The position numbers and the translations under genes were made by a program. The notes under the pieces were generated by a model. The model did not search any database. It was not told the origin of the DNA and saw nothing but the letters and a program-made list of their open reading frames with translations. This document shows, in pieces, positions 1-8,981 of a stretch of 64,000 nt of DNA. The stretch's first letter is position 1; each line of letters opens with the position of its first letter. Source of the DNA: Microbacterium proteolyticum (lineage in GTDB: Bacteria; Actinomycetota; Actinomycetes; Actinomycetales; Microbacteriaceae); NCBI RefSeq assembly GCF_030818075.1, contig NZ_JAUSZZ010000001.1:868001-932000 (forward strand), given 5' to 3'.

Positions 1-358
1 TGCAGGCGAAGTGCGTCAGCTCGGCGAGGGCGGTGAGGCCGAGGCTGTCGAGGCGGTCGCGCACGAGATACTCGACGGCCTTCACGTCGTGGCGCGTGAC
101 GGCTTCTTTCGCCGCGAGCCAGGCGATCTCGTCGGCCCCGAAGTCCTCGTAGAGTGCGCGGAGCTTGGCCCGGTCGGCATCCGACACCGGCGACGTGCCG
201 AACAGCGAGCGGTCGGTCAGCGCGAGCAGCCACTCCACCTCGACCTCGACGCGGGCGCGGTTCAGGCCCGCCTCCGACAGGTAGTCGCCGATCTCGGACA
301 CGGTGGCGAAGTACCGGCCGTCGAGCGGGCTGAGGGGCTGCGGAGGCAGAGAGGACAC
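1..358 (-). CDS. purB: Adenylosuccinate lyase, N-terminal part (cut by window edge)
   Basis: Adenylosuccinate lyase acts twice in purine synthesis, splitting fumarate from SAICAR and from adenylosuccinate. The first about 119 residues are present. The N-terminal signature PLSPLDGRY, the segment TRHDVKAVEYLV and the beginning of ELTHFAC are characteristic of the bacterial PurB branch; the catalytic signature loop lies beyond the window. The GTG start at 358 is preceded by a GGGAG Shine-Dalgarno sequence at good spacing. It lies 27 bp downstream of the phosphatase gene on the same strand, so the two may be co-transcribed. Confidence 0.93.
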   Translation of the reverse strand, partial: MSSLPPQPLSPLDGRYFATVSEIGDYLSEAGLNRARVEVEVEWLLALTDRSLFGTSPVSDADRAKLRALYEDFGADEIAWLAAKEAVTRHDVKAVEYLVRDRLDSLGLTALAELTHFAC

Positions 359-385
359 GGGTCTCCCGAGGATCGCGCGAAAGGG

Positions 386-892
386 TCAGCCCGCGGAACG
401 GATGGCGGGCTCGAGCTGCCGGAACAGAGCGCGGCTGGCGCGTTCGATCATACCGAGCACCTCGTCGAACATCGGGGCCCCGGCGTAGTACGGGTCGGGG
501 ACGTCGAGGGTCTCGGCATCCGGAAGGAACGACTGCAGGAGGGCGATCTTGTCGGCGTCGTCGTCGTCGCGGGCCCAGCCGCGCAGGACGCGCTCGTGGC
601 TGCGGTCGAGCGCGACGACGAGGTCGTTGTGCGCGAAGTCGGCGTACTGGAATTGCCGTGCGCGATGCGTGGCGCCGTCGTAGCCGAGCCGGTCGAGGGC
701 CGCGATGGTGCGGTGATCGGCGCGCTCGCCGACGTGCCAGTCGCCGGTGCCGGCGGAGCTCGAAGCGATGCGGGCCCCGAGGCCGGCCGATGCCGCGAGG
801 TGGCGGAAGACCACGTCGGCCATCGGCGATCGGCAGATGTTCCCGCTGCACACGAACACGACGCGAAAGGGCGCGTCGGCGGTGGCGGTCAT
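386..892 (-). CDS. Low molecular weight protein-tyrosine phosphatase
   Basis: A 168-residue cytoplasmic phosphatase of the arsenate reductase-like LMW-PTP fold. The P-loop C-x5-R is visible as FVCSGNICRSPMA, with nucleophile Cys15 and Arg21, and the general-acid loop as VPDPYYAG in the C-terminal third. Length is normal for the family. The substrate cannot be read from the sequence; relatives act on tyrosine kinases of polysaccharide export or on host proteins in mycobacteria. It lies between the small membrane protein gene and purB on the same strand. Confidence 0.93.
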   Translation of the reverse strand: MTATADAPFRVVFVCSGNICRSPMADVVFRHLAASAGLGARIASSSAGTGDWHVGERADHRTIAALDRLGYDGATHRARQFQYADFAHNDLVVALDRSHERVLRGWARDDDDADKIALLQSFLPDAETLDVPDPYYAGAPMFDEVLGMIERASRALFRQLEPAIRSAG

Positions 893-1034
893 CGTTCCAT
901 CATGGCGGGAGCGCGGCGCGACCGCACGCGTCGATTCCGCACGAGGGAGCTTCGGCCCTTCCTCGCCTCCGGTCGCGGGCGGGGTCCCTGCCCGTCGGCA
1001 CGCTCAGGGCTGCAGCGCCGACCCGAACGGGGCC

Positions 1035-1439
1035 TCAACGGCGTTCGCGGTCCTCCCGGCGTGAGCGCAGGATGCCGCCCAGCACGGCGTTGATGATGCC
1101 GATCAGGAGCGCGGCGACCACCGTGAGCCAGAACTCGCCGGTGCGCAGACCCCAGTCCCAACTCTCCGTGATGACCGCCGTGAGCCACAGCAGGAAGCCG
1201 TTGATGACGAGCGAGATCAACCCGAGGGTGAGGATGTAGAGCGGGATCGCCACGATCTTCACCACAGTGCCCACGATGCTGTTCACCAGCGCGAAGATCA
1301 GGCCCACCAGCAGCAGGGTGAGCAGCACCTGCAGCCCGTCGCCGGGCGCGAACGGGATGAGACGCACCTGCAACGCGGGCAGGAGCGTGACGATCCAGAT
1401 GGCGAAAGCGTTGACGGCGACGCGGACGACGAAGCGCAT
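1035..1439 (-). CDS. Small four-helix membrane protein, phage-holin-4 (PF04020) family
   Basis: A 134-residue integral membrane protein with about four hydrophobic segments (near residues 5-22, 35-60, 65-88 and 105-125) and an Arg/Glu-rich cytoplasmic tail. The segment with ALVNSIVGTVVKIVAIPLYILT-type composition followed by GLISLVINGFLLWL is typical of the PF04020 family, often labelled phage holin although it is chromosomal and widespread in actinobacteria. Function is unknown. There is no phage context here. It is the first gene of a probable minus-strand unit leading to the phosphatase and purB. Confidence 0.85.
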   Translation of the reverse strand: MRFVVRVAVNAFAIWIVTLLPALQVRLIPFAPGDGLQVLLTLLLVGLIFALVNSIVGTVVKIVAIPLYILTLGLISLVINGFLLWLTAVITESWDWGLRTGEFWLTVVAALLIGIINAVLGGILRSRREDRERR

Positions 1440-1586
1440 GCCTCCAGCCTGGCACGTGCCGACGCCGGACGGCAGGGCGTTGCGAGCGATCGAGGCGGCG
1501 TGAGGGCGCCGCGGATGCCGGCATCCATCGGTTCAGGAAGGAGGGAGGCCTGACGAAACCGGAGGCCCCGCGGATAGGCTCGCGGG

Positions 1587-2663
1587 GTGAGCGAAGAGAA
1601 GGTCCTGCCCCGTATCCGTCCCGAGATCGCCGCGCTGCCCGCGTACCGACAGGGCCGCCCGGCCGGCGCCGACGCCTTCAAGCTCTCGAGCAACGAGAAC
1701 CCCTTCGAGCCCCTCTCCGGCGTGCTCGAAGCGGTCGCCGCCGCGGGTGCCTTCAACCGGTATCCGGATGCCACGGCCGCACGCCTGCGCGAGCGTCTCG
1801 CCGCGCGGTACGGCGTCTCGCCCGACGAGGTGCACGTCGGTGCCGGCAGCGTCTCGCTGCTCGCGCAGCTGTTGTTGGCGACCTCCGGCCCCGGCGACGA
1901 GGTCGTCTACGCCTGGCGGTCGTTCGAGGCGTACCCCTCGCTCGTCGCGGTGACGGGTGCGACGAGCGTGCAGGTGCCGCTGACCGCCGACGCCCGCCAC
2001 GATCTGCCGGCCATGGCCGCCGCCGTCACCGAGCGCACCCGCGTCATCCTGATCTGCAGCCCCAACAACCCCACCGGCACCACCGTCGGCTACGACGAGT
2101 TCGCGGCCTTCGTCGACGACGTGCCGCGCGATGTGCTGATCGTCCTCGACGAGGCCTACGGCGAGTTCGTCACCGACCGCGGCTCGGTCGAGGGCGGGCG
2201 CGTGCGCGCCGTGCTCGACCGCCCCAACATCGTCGTGCTCCGCACCTTCTCCAAGGCCTACGGCCTGGCGGGCCTGCGCGTCGGCTACGCCATCGGCAAC
2301 GAGGCGGTGCTCGACGCCGCCCGCAGCACCGCGATCCCGCTGTCGGTCACCGCCGCCGGCGAGGCCGCGGCGCTGGCGAGCCTGGATGCCGAGAGCGAGC
2401 TGTTGCACCGGGTCTCGGTCATCGCGGATCGGCGCGACCGACTGGTCGATCGCCTGCGCGACGCCGGGTGGGACGTTCCCGACGCGCAGGGCAACTTCGT
2501 GTGGCTGGCTGCGGGCGAGCGCACCGTCGAGGTGGCTGCCGCGTTCGATGCGGCCGGGCTCATCGTGCGCCCGTTCGCGGGTGACGGCATCCGCATCTCC
2601 ATCGGGGAAGAGGAGTCACTGGACCGCGTCGTCGAGGTCGCCACCGCCACCGCGCCGCGCTGA
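1587..2663 (+). CDS. hisC: Histidinol-phosphate aminotransferase
   Basis: PLP-dependent class I/II aminotransferase (358 residues) that converts imidazole-acetol phosphate to histidinol phosphate; in actinobacteria related enzymes can also act on aromatic keto acids. Family marks are [11 protein letters not shown] near the N-terminus, the CSPNNPTGT substrate loop, LDEAYGEF with the PLP-ring Asp/Tyr, and the Schiff-base lysine K223 in [12 protein letters not shown]. Start is GTG at 1587. It is a single gene here, divergent from the membrane protein gene and not in a his operon. Confidence 0.93.
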   Translation: MSEEKVLPRIRPEIAALPAYRQGRPAGADAFKLSSNENPFEPLSGVLEAVAAAGAFNRYPDATAARLRERLAARYGVSPDEVHVGAGSVSLLAQLLLATSGPGDEVVYAWRSFEAYPSLVAVTGATSVQVPLTADARHDLPAMAAAVTERTRVILICSPNNPTGTTVGYDEFAAFVDDVPRDVLIVLDEAYGEFVTDRGSVEGGRVRAVLDRPNIVVLRTFSKAYGLAGLRVGYAIGNEAVLDAARSTAIPLSVTAAGEAAALASLDAESELLHRVSVIADRRDRLVDRLRDAGWDVPDAQGNFVWLAAGERTVEVAAAFDAAGLIVRPFAGDGIRISIGEEESLDRVVEVATATAPR

Positions 2664-2721
2664 CGCGGCCGACCGTGCCGCGCTGACGCCGGTGCCCCCT
2701 CTCCGGTGACGTGCGCCTTCG

Positions 2722-2866
2722 GTACGCGCGGGATCGTTTCCCGCGTACATCTCGGTGAAGTCAACGGGCGAGGTCCCCGCCCTTCAGGCCCGTGAAACCT
2801 TCGTTGACTTCGGCCTTATGTACGCGCGGGGTGCTTCCGCGCGAACATTTCCTCGAAGTCAACTTC
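2722..2866. repeat. Hairpin repeat family A: two 44-nt direct copies flanking an inverted arm
   Basis: Two imperfect direct copies of 44 nt (2722-2765 and 2820-2863) each start GTACGCGCGGG, fold into a small hairpin with CCGCG, continue through ACAT and end GAAGTCAAC. Between them CGTTGACTTC (2802-2811) is the exact reverse complement of GAAGTCAACG (2757-2766), and the outer GCGTACAT/ATGTACGC also pair, so 2743-2825 can form one long stem. The rest of the hisC-E1 gap (2867-3029) holds only CGGCGCGGCT-type low complexity. Confidence 0.8.
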
Positions 2867-3029
2867 AGGCGGCGCGGTACGGCTCGGCGCGGCGCGGCTC
2901 GGCTCGGCGCTGCACGGCACGCGCGCACGCACACCACGCGACCGAGTTGTCAGACGTCGACGGCGAATTCCGGCATCCGTTGTGCACCTCATGCGGTCGC
3001 CTGCATGGGCCGGGCGTTAGCGTGGGGGA

Positions 3030-4160
3030 ATGACCCCGCTCGACGACCCCGCTCTCGTGCGCGTTCTGGCAGCCGACGGCACGCTGGCGCCGACGCCCGC
3101 CGCCGAGCGCTACCTGCCGCTCATCGACGCCCTGACCGACGCCGAACTCGAGACCTTCTACCGCGACATGGTCTCGATCCGCGCGTTCGACGTGCAGGCG
3201 ACCAACCTGCAGCGCCAGGGCCAGCTCGCCCTGTGGCCGCCGTCGTTCGGGCAGGAGGCGGCGCAGGTCGGCTCGGCCCGCGCCGCGCGCGCGCAGGACC
3301 ACATCTTCCCCTCGTACCGCGAGCACGTGGTCACCCGCATCCGCGGCGTCGACCCGCTCGACATCATCCGCCTCATGCGCGGACTCACGCACGGCGGGTG
3401 GGACCCGACCGACCCCAAGAACGGCAACACCCACATCTACACGCTCGTGCTCGGCGCGCAGACGCTGCACGCCGCGGGCTTCGGCATGGGGCTGGTGTTC
3501 GACGGCAAGTGCGGCACCGGCGATCCCGAGCGCGACGAGGCCGTCATCGTCTACTACGGCGACGGCGCGTCGAGCCAGGGCGACGTGCACGAGGCAATGG
3601 TGTTCGCGGCCAGCTTCCAGACCCCGCAGGTGTTCTTCCTCCAGAACAACCAGTGGGCCATCTCGGTGCCTGTCGCCACGCAGTCGCGCTCGCCGCTGTA
3701 CAAGCGCGGTGAGGGCTACGGCATCCCGAGCCTGCAGGTCGACGGCAACGACGTGCTCGCCAGCTACGCCGTGTCGAAGGTCGCCCTCGACGAGGCCCGC
3801 GCCGGCGGCGGCCCCCGGGCGATCGAGGCGATGACCTACCGCATGGGCGCACACACGACCAGCGACGACCCCACGAAGTACCGCACCCTCGACGAAGAGA
3901 AGGCGTGGGCCTTGCGCGACCCGATCGCCCGCATGCGCACCTACCTCGAGGGGCGCGGCGCCTCGCAGCAGTTCTTCGACGATGCGGATGCCGAGGGGGC
4001 TGCGCTCGCCAACGACGTGCGCGTGCGCACCAACGAGCTCGGCGCGATCCCGCGGTCGCACATGTTCGAGAGCGTCTACTCCGAGGCGCACGCGCTGATC
4101 CAGGAGGAGCAGCGCTGGCTCGACGACTACGAGGCGTCGATGGAAGGGGGCGCCCAGTGA
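3030..4160 (+). CDS. pdhA: 2-oxoacid dehydrogenase E1 component, alpha subunit
   Basis: Thiamine-diphosphate-binding alpha subunit (376 residues) of a heterotetrameric E1 that decarboxylates a 2-oxoacid and transfers the acyl group to the lipoyl E2. The TPP-Mg motif starts at GDG (residue 177, GDGASSQGDVHEA) and ends at the QNN near residue 207; FPSYREH and the HTTSDDPTKYR loop are also typical. The next gene overlaps it by 4 bp and encodes E1-beta, then E2. Sequence style fits either pyruvate or branched-chain 2-oxoacids; in actinobacteria this gene order most often belongs to the branched-chain complex, so the pdh name is provisional. Confidence 0.9.
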   Translation: MTPLDDPALVRVLAADGTLAPTPAAERYLPLIDALTDAELETFYRDMVSIRAFDVQATNLQRQGQLALWPPSFGQEAAQVGSARAARAQDHIFPSYREHVVTRIRGVDPLDIIRLMRGLTHGGWDPTDPKNGNTHIYTLVLGAQTLHAAGFGMGLVFDGKCGTGDPERDEAVIVYYGDGASSQGDVHEAMVFAASFQTPQVFFLQNNQWAISVPVATQSRSPLYKRGEGYGIPSLQVDGNDVLASYAVSKVALDEARAGGGPRAIEAMTYRMGAHTTSDDPTKYRTLDEEKAWALRDPIARMRTYLEGRGASQQFFDDADAEGAALANDVRVRTNELGAIPRSHMFESVYSEAHALIQEEQRWLDDYEASMEGGAQ

Positions 4161-5134
4161 GCGAGAACCTGCCGATCAGCCGGGCGCTGAACGCGGGCCT
4201 GCGTCGCGCGCTCGAGACCAACGACCGCGTGCTGCTCATGGGCGAGGACATCGGCCCGCTCGGCGGCGTCTTCCGCGTGACCGAGGGCCTGCAGAAAGAC
4301 TTCGGGCCGCGCCGCGTGATCGACTCGCCGCTGGCGGAATCGGGCATCGTCGGCAGCGCGATCGGCCTCGCGATGGGTGGTTTCCGGCCCGTGCTCGAGA
4401 TCCAGTTCGACGGCTTCGTCTTCCCCGCGTTCGACCAGATCACCTCGCAGCTGGCGAAGCTCACGAACCGCCACGAGGGCGCGCTGCAGATGCCCGTCGT
4501 CATCCGCATCCCCTACGGCGGGCACATCGGCGCGGTCGAGCACCACCAGGAGAGCCCCGAGGCGTACTTCACGCACACCCCGGGCCTGCGCGTGGTCAGC
4601 CCCTCGAACGCGAACGACGCCTACTGGATGATCCAGCAGGCCATCGACTCGCCCGACCCGGTGGTGTTCTTCGAGCCCAAGGCCAAGTACTGGCAGAAGG
4701 GCGAGGTCGACACGACGGCGCCGGCTCTGCCGCTCCACGCGAGCCGAATCGTGCGCCGCGGCACCGACGTGACCCTGGTCGGTCACGGAGCCATGGTCAC
4801 GACCCTGCTGCAGGCGGCCGCGCTCGCCGAGAGCGAGGGCACGAGTTGCGAGGTCATCGACCTGCGCTCGCTCTCGCCCGTCGACTACGGCCCGCTGCTG
4901 GACTCCGTGCGCCGCACCGGCCGCATGGTCTACGCGCAGGAGGCGCCGGGCTTCACCTCGCTCGGCTCCGAGATCGCCGCCACCGTCATGGAGAAGGCGT
5001 TCTTCGCGCTCGAGGCGCCGGTGCTGCGCGTGTCGGGCTTCGACGTTCCCTTCCCGCCCGCGAAGCTCGAGGGCACGTACCTGCCCGACGCCGACCGCAT
5101 CCTCGAGGCCGTCGACCGGTCTCTGGCTTACTGA
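4157..5134 (+). CDS. 2-oxoacid dehydrogenase E1 component, beta subunit
   Basis: The 325-residue beta subunit of the same E1; it supplies the other half of the TPP site. It has the GEDIGPLGGVFRVTEGL N-terminus, PLAESGIVGSAIGLAM, EIQFDGFVFPAFDQ and the PYGGHIGAVEHHQESPE active-site region of E1-beta proteins, followed by the transketolase C-terminal domain from about residue 200. The GTG start at 4157 overlaps the alpha-subunit stop in GTGA, implying translational coupling. A longer open frame exists upstream but is a shadow of the alpha gene. Confidence 0.93.
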   Translation: MSENLPISRALNAGLRRALETNDRVLLMGEDIGPLGGVFRVTEGLQKDFGPRRVIDSPLAESGIVGSAIGLAMGGFRPVLEIQFDGFVFPAFDQITSQLAKLTNRHEGALQMPVVIRIPYGGHIGAVEHHQESPEAYFTHTPGLRVVSPSNANDAYWMIQQAIDSPDPVVFFEPKAKYWQKGEVDTTAPALPLHASRIVRRGTDVTLVGHGAMVTTLLQAAALAESEGTSCEVIDLRSLSPVDYGPLLDSVRRTGRMVYAQEAPGFTSLGSEIAATVMEKAFFALEAPVLRVSGFDVPFPPAKLEGTYLPDADRILEAVDRSLAY

Positions 5135-5200
5135 CCGCCTCTTCCGCATTCCGTTGCGGCGATGCCGGTGACAAGCTGGCTCCCGAGCAAAGGACACACC

Positions 5201-6535
5201 GTGACCGATCAGACCTTCGTTCTCCCCGATGTCGGAGAAGGCCTCACCGAGGCCGAGATCGTGCAGTGGCGCGTCGCCCCCGGTGACAGCGTCGCCGTCA
5301 ACGACGTGATCGTCGAGATCGAGACGGCCAAGTCGCTCGTCGAGCTGCCCTCGCCGTACTCCGGCACGGTCGGCGAGTTGCTGGCATCCGAGGGGTCGAC
5401 CGTCGAGGTCGGCGCCCCGATCATCACGATCGGGTCTGCGGATGCCGCGCCCGCGGCGCCCGCGGCCCCGACCACCGTTCCCGAGCCCAGCGACCCCGGC
5501 GGCGCGGTGCTCGTCGGCTACGGCACGGGCGGCGCGGTGTCGTCGCGGCGACGCACCCTTCGACAGGCTCAGGGACCGTCCGCCGAGCGCCCGGTGAAGG
5601 CGTCGGTCGGGGTGGTCGCCAAGCCCCCGATCCGCAAGCTCGCGCGCGACCTCGGCGTCGACCTCGCCACCGTGACGCCGAGCGGTCCCGCCGGCGAGGT
5701 GACCCGCGACGACGTCTTGAAGCACGCCGAGCAGGCGAGTGTGTTCCGCAACATCGAGACGCCCGCGTGGGGCGAGGTGCGCGAGGAGACGATCTCCGTC
5801 GCCGCGCCGGCGGCTCCCGCTCGTGTCGAGGACCCCCGCGAGGAGTCCATCCCCGTCCGGGGCGTCCGCAAGGCCACCGCCAACGCGATGACGTCGAGCG
5901 CCTATTCGGCTCCGCACGTGTCGGTGTGGGTCGACGTCGACGCCTCACGCACCATGGAACTGGTCAAGCGTCTGAAGGCCTCGCCCGACTTCGCCGACGT
6001 CAAGATCTCGCCGCTGCTGATCATGGCCCGCGCGGTGATCTGGGCGCTGCGCCGCACGCCCATGATCAACGCCGCCTGGGTCGACACCGACGCCGGCGCG
6101 CAGATCAGCGTGCGTCACTACGTCAACCTCGGCATCGCCGCAGCCACCCCGCGGGGGCTGCTCGTGCCGAACATCAAAGACGCGCAGAGCATGAACACCC
6201 GCGAGCTCGCCAAGGCGCTCGAGCACCTGACGCTCACCGCGCGCGAGGGCAAGACGAGCCCCGCCGACCAGACCGGCGGCACGTTCACGATCACCAACAT
6301 CGGCGTGTTCGGAGTGGATGCCGGCACCCCGATCATCAACCCCGGCGAGGCCGGCATCATCGCGCTCGGCGCGATCCGCCAGAAGCCGTGGGTCGTCGAC
6401 GGCGAGGTGCGTCCCCGCTGGGTGACGACGGTGTCGGGCTCGTTCGATCACCGCGTGGTCGACGGCGACGGCATCTCGCGGTTCATCGCGGATGTGGCAT
6501 CCGTGCTCGAGGAGCCGGCGCTGCTGCTCGACTGA
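5201..6535 (+). CDS. 2-oxoacid dehydrogenase E2 (dihydrolipoamide acyltransferase)
   Basis: E2 core of the complex, 444 residues from GTG 5201, which has AAAGGA at ideal spacing; an ATG at 5162 is in frame but lacks this. One lipoyl domain occupies residues 1-80 with the lipoylated lysine K44 in IETAKSL. A peripheral-subunit-binding domain follows near 145-185 ([14 protein letters not shown]). The catalytic domain ends with H417-x3-D421 in [11 protein letters not shown]. The linker carries an odd peptide, TLRQAQGP, encoded by a short dispersed DNA repeat. The E3 dihydrolipoamide dehydrogenase is not in the window. Confidence 0.93.
   Translation: MTDQTFVLPDVGEGLTEAEIVQWRVAPGDSVAVNDVIVEIETAKSLVELPSPYSGTVGELLASEGSTVEVGAPIITIGSADAAPAAPAAPTTVPEPSDPGGAVLVGYGTGGAVSSRRRTLRQAQGPSAERPVKASVGVVAKPPIRKLARDLGVDLATVTPSGPAGEVTRDDVLKHAEQASVFRNIETPAWGEVREETISVAAPAAPARVEDPREESIPVRGVRKATANAMTSSAYSAPHVSVWVDVDASRTMELVKRLKASPDFADVKISPLLIMARAVIWALRRTPMINAAWVDTDAGAQISVRHYVNLGIAAATPRGLLVPNIKDAQSMNTRELAKALEHLTLTAREGKTSPADQTGGTFTITNIGVFGVDAGTPIINPGEAGIIALGAIRQKPWVVDGEVRPRWVTTVSGSFDHRVVDGDGISRFIADVASVLEEPALLLD
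5556..5574. repeat. Short dispersed element inside the E2 linker
   Basis: The 19-nt string CCCTTCGACAGGCTCAGGG lies in frame inside the E2 gene and encodes LRQAQG in the flexible linker between the lipoyl and subunit-binding domains. A close variant sits at 47525-47543. From general familiarity, TTCGACA(A/G)GCTCAGG words recur in actinobacterial genomes and often read into proteins as RQAQG; here I can only show two copies. Confidence 0.6.
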
Positions 6536-6786
6536 TGTGAGACATCACGGGATCTAGGAAATTGACACCTTGAAGATGATCTGCGTCATGGGAGTTGGTT
6601 CAGGTCGTCGCAATCGATCCAAGCGTCCAGGGTTAGAGCACCTACGCGCGAAGCGGGTGACGTGCGAGGTAGTTGGAGCGGCGTGCCGATGCCACTCGAG
6701 GCTTCGTCGCAACCGGACCTCCGGATCGGTGACGCCCGCGCATCATTCGCGACTTCTGGCTTCGACCGACTCCGAGAACCGCGGCG
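6536..6786. other. Left edge of accessory island, no gene seen
   Basis: Directly after the E2 stop, base composition drops and frames become short and incoherent. TTGACA at about 6561 resembles a -35 hexamer but I see no good -10 at the right spacing. No tRNA, attachment repeat or recombinase gene is visible, so how the island entered is unclear. Confidence 0.5.
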
Positions 6787-7059
6787 ATGGCTGATCGTCC
6801 ACCGCATCGCGCGGTTCCGTCGGAGCTGTGCCCAGCGTGGCCCGACGCGCCATGCTCCGACCGGGACGCGGAAACGGCTCGCCTGCTGGCAGCGAACTTG
6901 CGGAAGGCCATGGCGGGTCAGAGTGCGCGGAGCGTTGCAGCGTCCGCCGGCGTGAACGAGAAGATCATCCGGAAGGTGTTGGCGGGTGCCTCATGGCCGG
7001 AGTTGCGAACGATAGCTCGCCTCGAACGTGCGCTCCGAGTACAGCTCTACCCACGCTGA
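6787..7059 (+). CDS. Small helix-turn-helix protein
   Basis: A 90-residue protein whose C-terminal half (about residues 32-85) reads as a lambda-repressor-like helix-turn-helix: LAANLRKAMAGQSARSVAA, then SAGVNEKIIRKVLAG and TIARLERALRVQLYP, the usual order of helices including the recognition helix and the closing Leu-rich helix. The N-terminal 30 residues are Pro/Arg-rich with no recognisable fold, so the true start could be further in. It is the first credible gene of the accessory island and could regulate it; no target site is visible. Function beyond DNA binding is inference. Confidence 0.6.
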   Translation: MADRPPHRAVPSELCPAWPDAPCSDRDAETARLLAANLRKAMAGQSARSVAASAGVNEKIIRKVLAGASWPELRTIARLERALRVQLYPR

Positions 7060-7515
7060 AGGTCAGCCGCTCTGTCTCGGGGGACTGCGCGAGATCCTCC
7101 CGGTGTTGCGTTCGGGTACCGATGATCTGGGGACTTGGGCGCGAGGGCTGGATGCCACGGTGCCTTGCGGCGATGACGGTCGCCATCACATAGACGACGT
7201 CGCGGACGGGCACTAGAACAGGGTCCGCGCAGACGCAGCACGGCTCGCCCCCGACGTCCCTGGGGGGCAAGGTGTGGCCAATCCCACTCTCGCTGATGCC
7301 GGCGGATGAGTCGCTTCTAAATTGGCGTGGCCGCCGAGATAGGCGAGCTGACCTCGGTGAAGCCGCTGAGGCTATCGGTGACGCTGTCGGGCCGTCCTGG
7401 ACACCTCACAGACGGACACTCGGGACCTCGGGGGATCTCTGTGTACTGCCGAGCTCACCGGTCACGGAGTAGACCTCGTCCGAATGGAAGGCGGGATCAC
7501 TGCCACCGGAGTGAG
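7060..7515. other. 456-bp stretch with no convincing gene
   Basis: Short overlapping frames only, none with coherent codon use or a recognisable family. It separates the HTH gene from the convergent SIR2-like gene. No terminator hairpin of note was seen. Confidence 0.5.
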
Positions 7516-8826
7516 CTAGGAGGCTGTCGGTCGCTCGAGCGACTCCTCCCAGAACTCCGACCCCACAATGGTTGCGCCTGTGACGCGGAGGTTCAGCGGG
7601 AAATCCACGCTCCCCGCGACATAAATCGAGCGAGTCTCGTCGTGCGCGATGCCTGAAACTACTGTGCCCCCGTCCCACGGCGGCCTTGCCGCACCCTCGA
7701 ACGGCGACGTCGAGTAACCGATGTAGGTCCGCGCCCCCACAATGCCGGACCGCGGGGGGAGGATGTTTATCCGAGCATCGGTGAGGTCGTGACCGCGCCA
7801 CGTGATGTCGATGCGGAAGTTCACACCCTCGCGGTGAATTGACACGACCGCGACTGGGGTCGGCAGGGCTCGCGGGGTCTCAGACAAGGCGGACTCGAGT
7901 TCACGGGCGCCCCCCTCCACGAGATGCACTCGAGGGGTACGTGGGGTGCCATCCCGATCCTGGGGATGTGCGTGCGTTGCGATGAGCGCAGACCGAAAAT
8001 CCACAATCTCTCGATACGCCTGTTCGCGTGGTCGCGTCTTGTCCAAGATCGTGATGGTCCGGCGTTCATCGGCATTCAACCAGTCACGGATCATGGAGTT
8101 GATGTGTGGGTCACTGAACGAATAGCCCACAACCACGAGATGGTCAGCGCGGTTCAGCGCCACCCGTGCCGCTGCATTCAACAGCAGGGTGGGCCCATCC
8201 GTCGCGAGTTTCTCGCGATCACCAACCACGATCCACGGAGTCGCCCGTATGTTGCGGCCAGGCTTGTCGACTTCACCGGGAGCCACAATTTCTAGTGTGG
8301 GAGAGGCGAGAAGCGCTTGAAACCCATGCGGCCGTTCCGTTTCTCGCCAGTCGAGTGATCCGTGCAGTTTGAGCAGGTTAAGCGTTCCATCCACCTGGTC
8401 GAAATCGAGCGGCTGTCCCGGGCGCCAACCTTCAATTCCTCGATTGACGTTCACGCCCAATGCCGTCGCGGCAGTCTCCACGGTCAGGTCGTAGTTCAGA
8501 GTCATCACGTCCAACCCCCGCGCCTGTGTTTCCGCTATACGAATGAGCGGCTGCAGGTAGGAGACGTCGTATGGCGGGCTGAGCAAGTCGACCAACGTAC
8601 GGAGGATGAACGATTCTGCGTCGGCGAAAGGCTCGCCGAGGTCAGGCTTGATGGCAGCGCGAGCAATGCGCGCGATATCGCGAGCGACTGCGTCTCCGTG
8701 GACGAAGGAGGACCCTCCCAACGCCTTCTCGATGCTCTCCACGACAGCGGTTCCGGATCGAGACGGCAGGGCTTCGCTTGCAAAGTCCGAAAGCGCGGGA
8801 GACCACGAAGCAACGAAGGGGGACAC
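7516..8826 (-). CDS. SIR2-like (SIR2_2-type) protein, possibly N-terminally frameshifted
   Basis: A 436-residue frame with sirtuin-like NAD-binding marks: TLNYD at 109-113, LHGSLDW at 154-160, and VVGYSFSDPHI near 232-242, the pattern of SIR2-like domains that hydrolyse NAD in several antiphage systems. About 150 C-terminal residues form an unassigned beta-rich region. The frame opens at GTG 8826 with an in-frame TAG upstream, and it lacks the Rossmann GAG-x-S/T motif expected at the N-terminus. A matching segment is found in another frame just upstream (8827-8981), so the gene may carry a one-base deletion at the run of five G at 8818-8822. Confidence 0.75.
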   Translation of the reverse strand: MSPFVASWSPALSDFASEALPSRSGTAVVESIEKALGGSSFVHGDAVARDIARIARAAIKPDLGEPFADAESFILRTLVDLLSPPYDVSYLQPLIRIAETQARGLDVMTLNYDLTVETAATALGVNVNRGIEGWRPGQPLDFDQVDGTLNLLKLHGSLDWRETERPHGFQALLASPTLEIVAPGEVDKPGRNIRATPWIVVGDREKLATDGPTLLLNAAARVALNRADHLVVVGYSFSDPHINSMIRDWLNADERRTITILDKTRPREQAYREIVDFRSALIATHAHPQDRDGTPRTPRVHLVEGGARELESALSETPRALPTPVAVVSIHREGVNFRIDITWRGHDLTDARINILPPRSGIVGARTYIGYSTSPFEGAARPPWDGGTVVSGIAHDETRSIYVAGSVDFPLNLRVTGATIVGSEFWEESLERPTAS

Positions 8827-8981
8827 TTCGTGGTGGTCCCTGTCTCGCAGAAGACGGACAGCCGATATCGACCTCGCGGTCGGCCGTCCCGTAGGACCGT
8901 GGGCGGCGTGGTGGTCCTATCGGGCGACAGGTGATACCGCGCACGCGTCGGCAGACTCTCGCGGGCAGTGTGCAACCGCAC
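8827..8981 (-). pseudogene. Out-of-frame N-terminal piece of the SIR2-like gene
   Basis: In the frame opening at GTG 8981 the minus strand reads RYRLSVFCETGTTTKCPP just before the C run, which resembles the first beta strand and nucleotide loop (hydrophobic strand, then CGAGTS-like) of SIR2-like proteins. With one extra C in the run this would join FVASWSPALSDF of the main frame into a normal loop and helix. The E in place of G in the loop argues that it may also be degenerate. This is inference from motif order only. Confidence 0.45.

Noticed and set aside
6536..6600. tRNA or attachment site at the left edge of the island
   Set aside because: No cloverleaf, T-loop consensus or matching direct repeat near 18.5 kb could be found.
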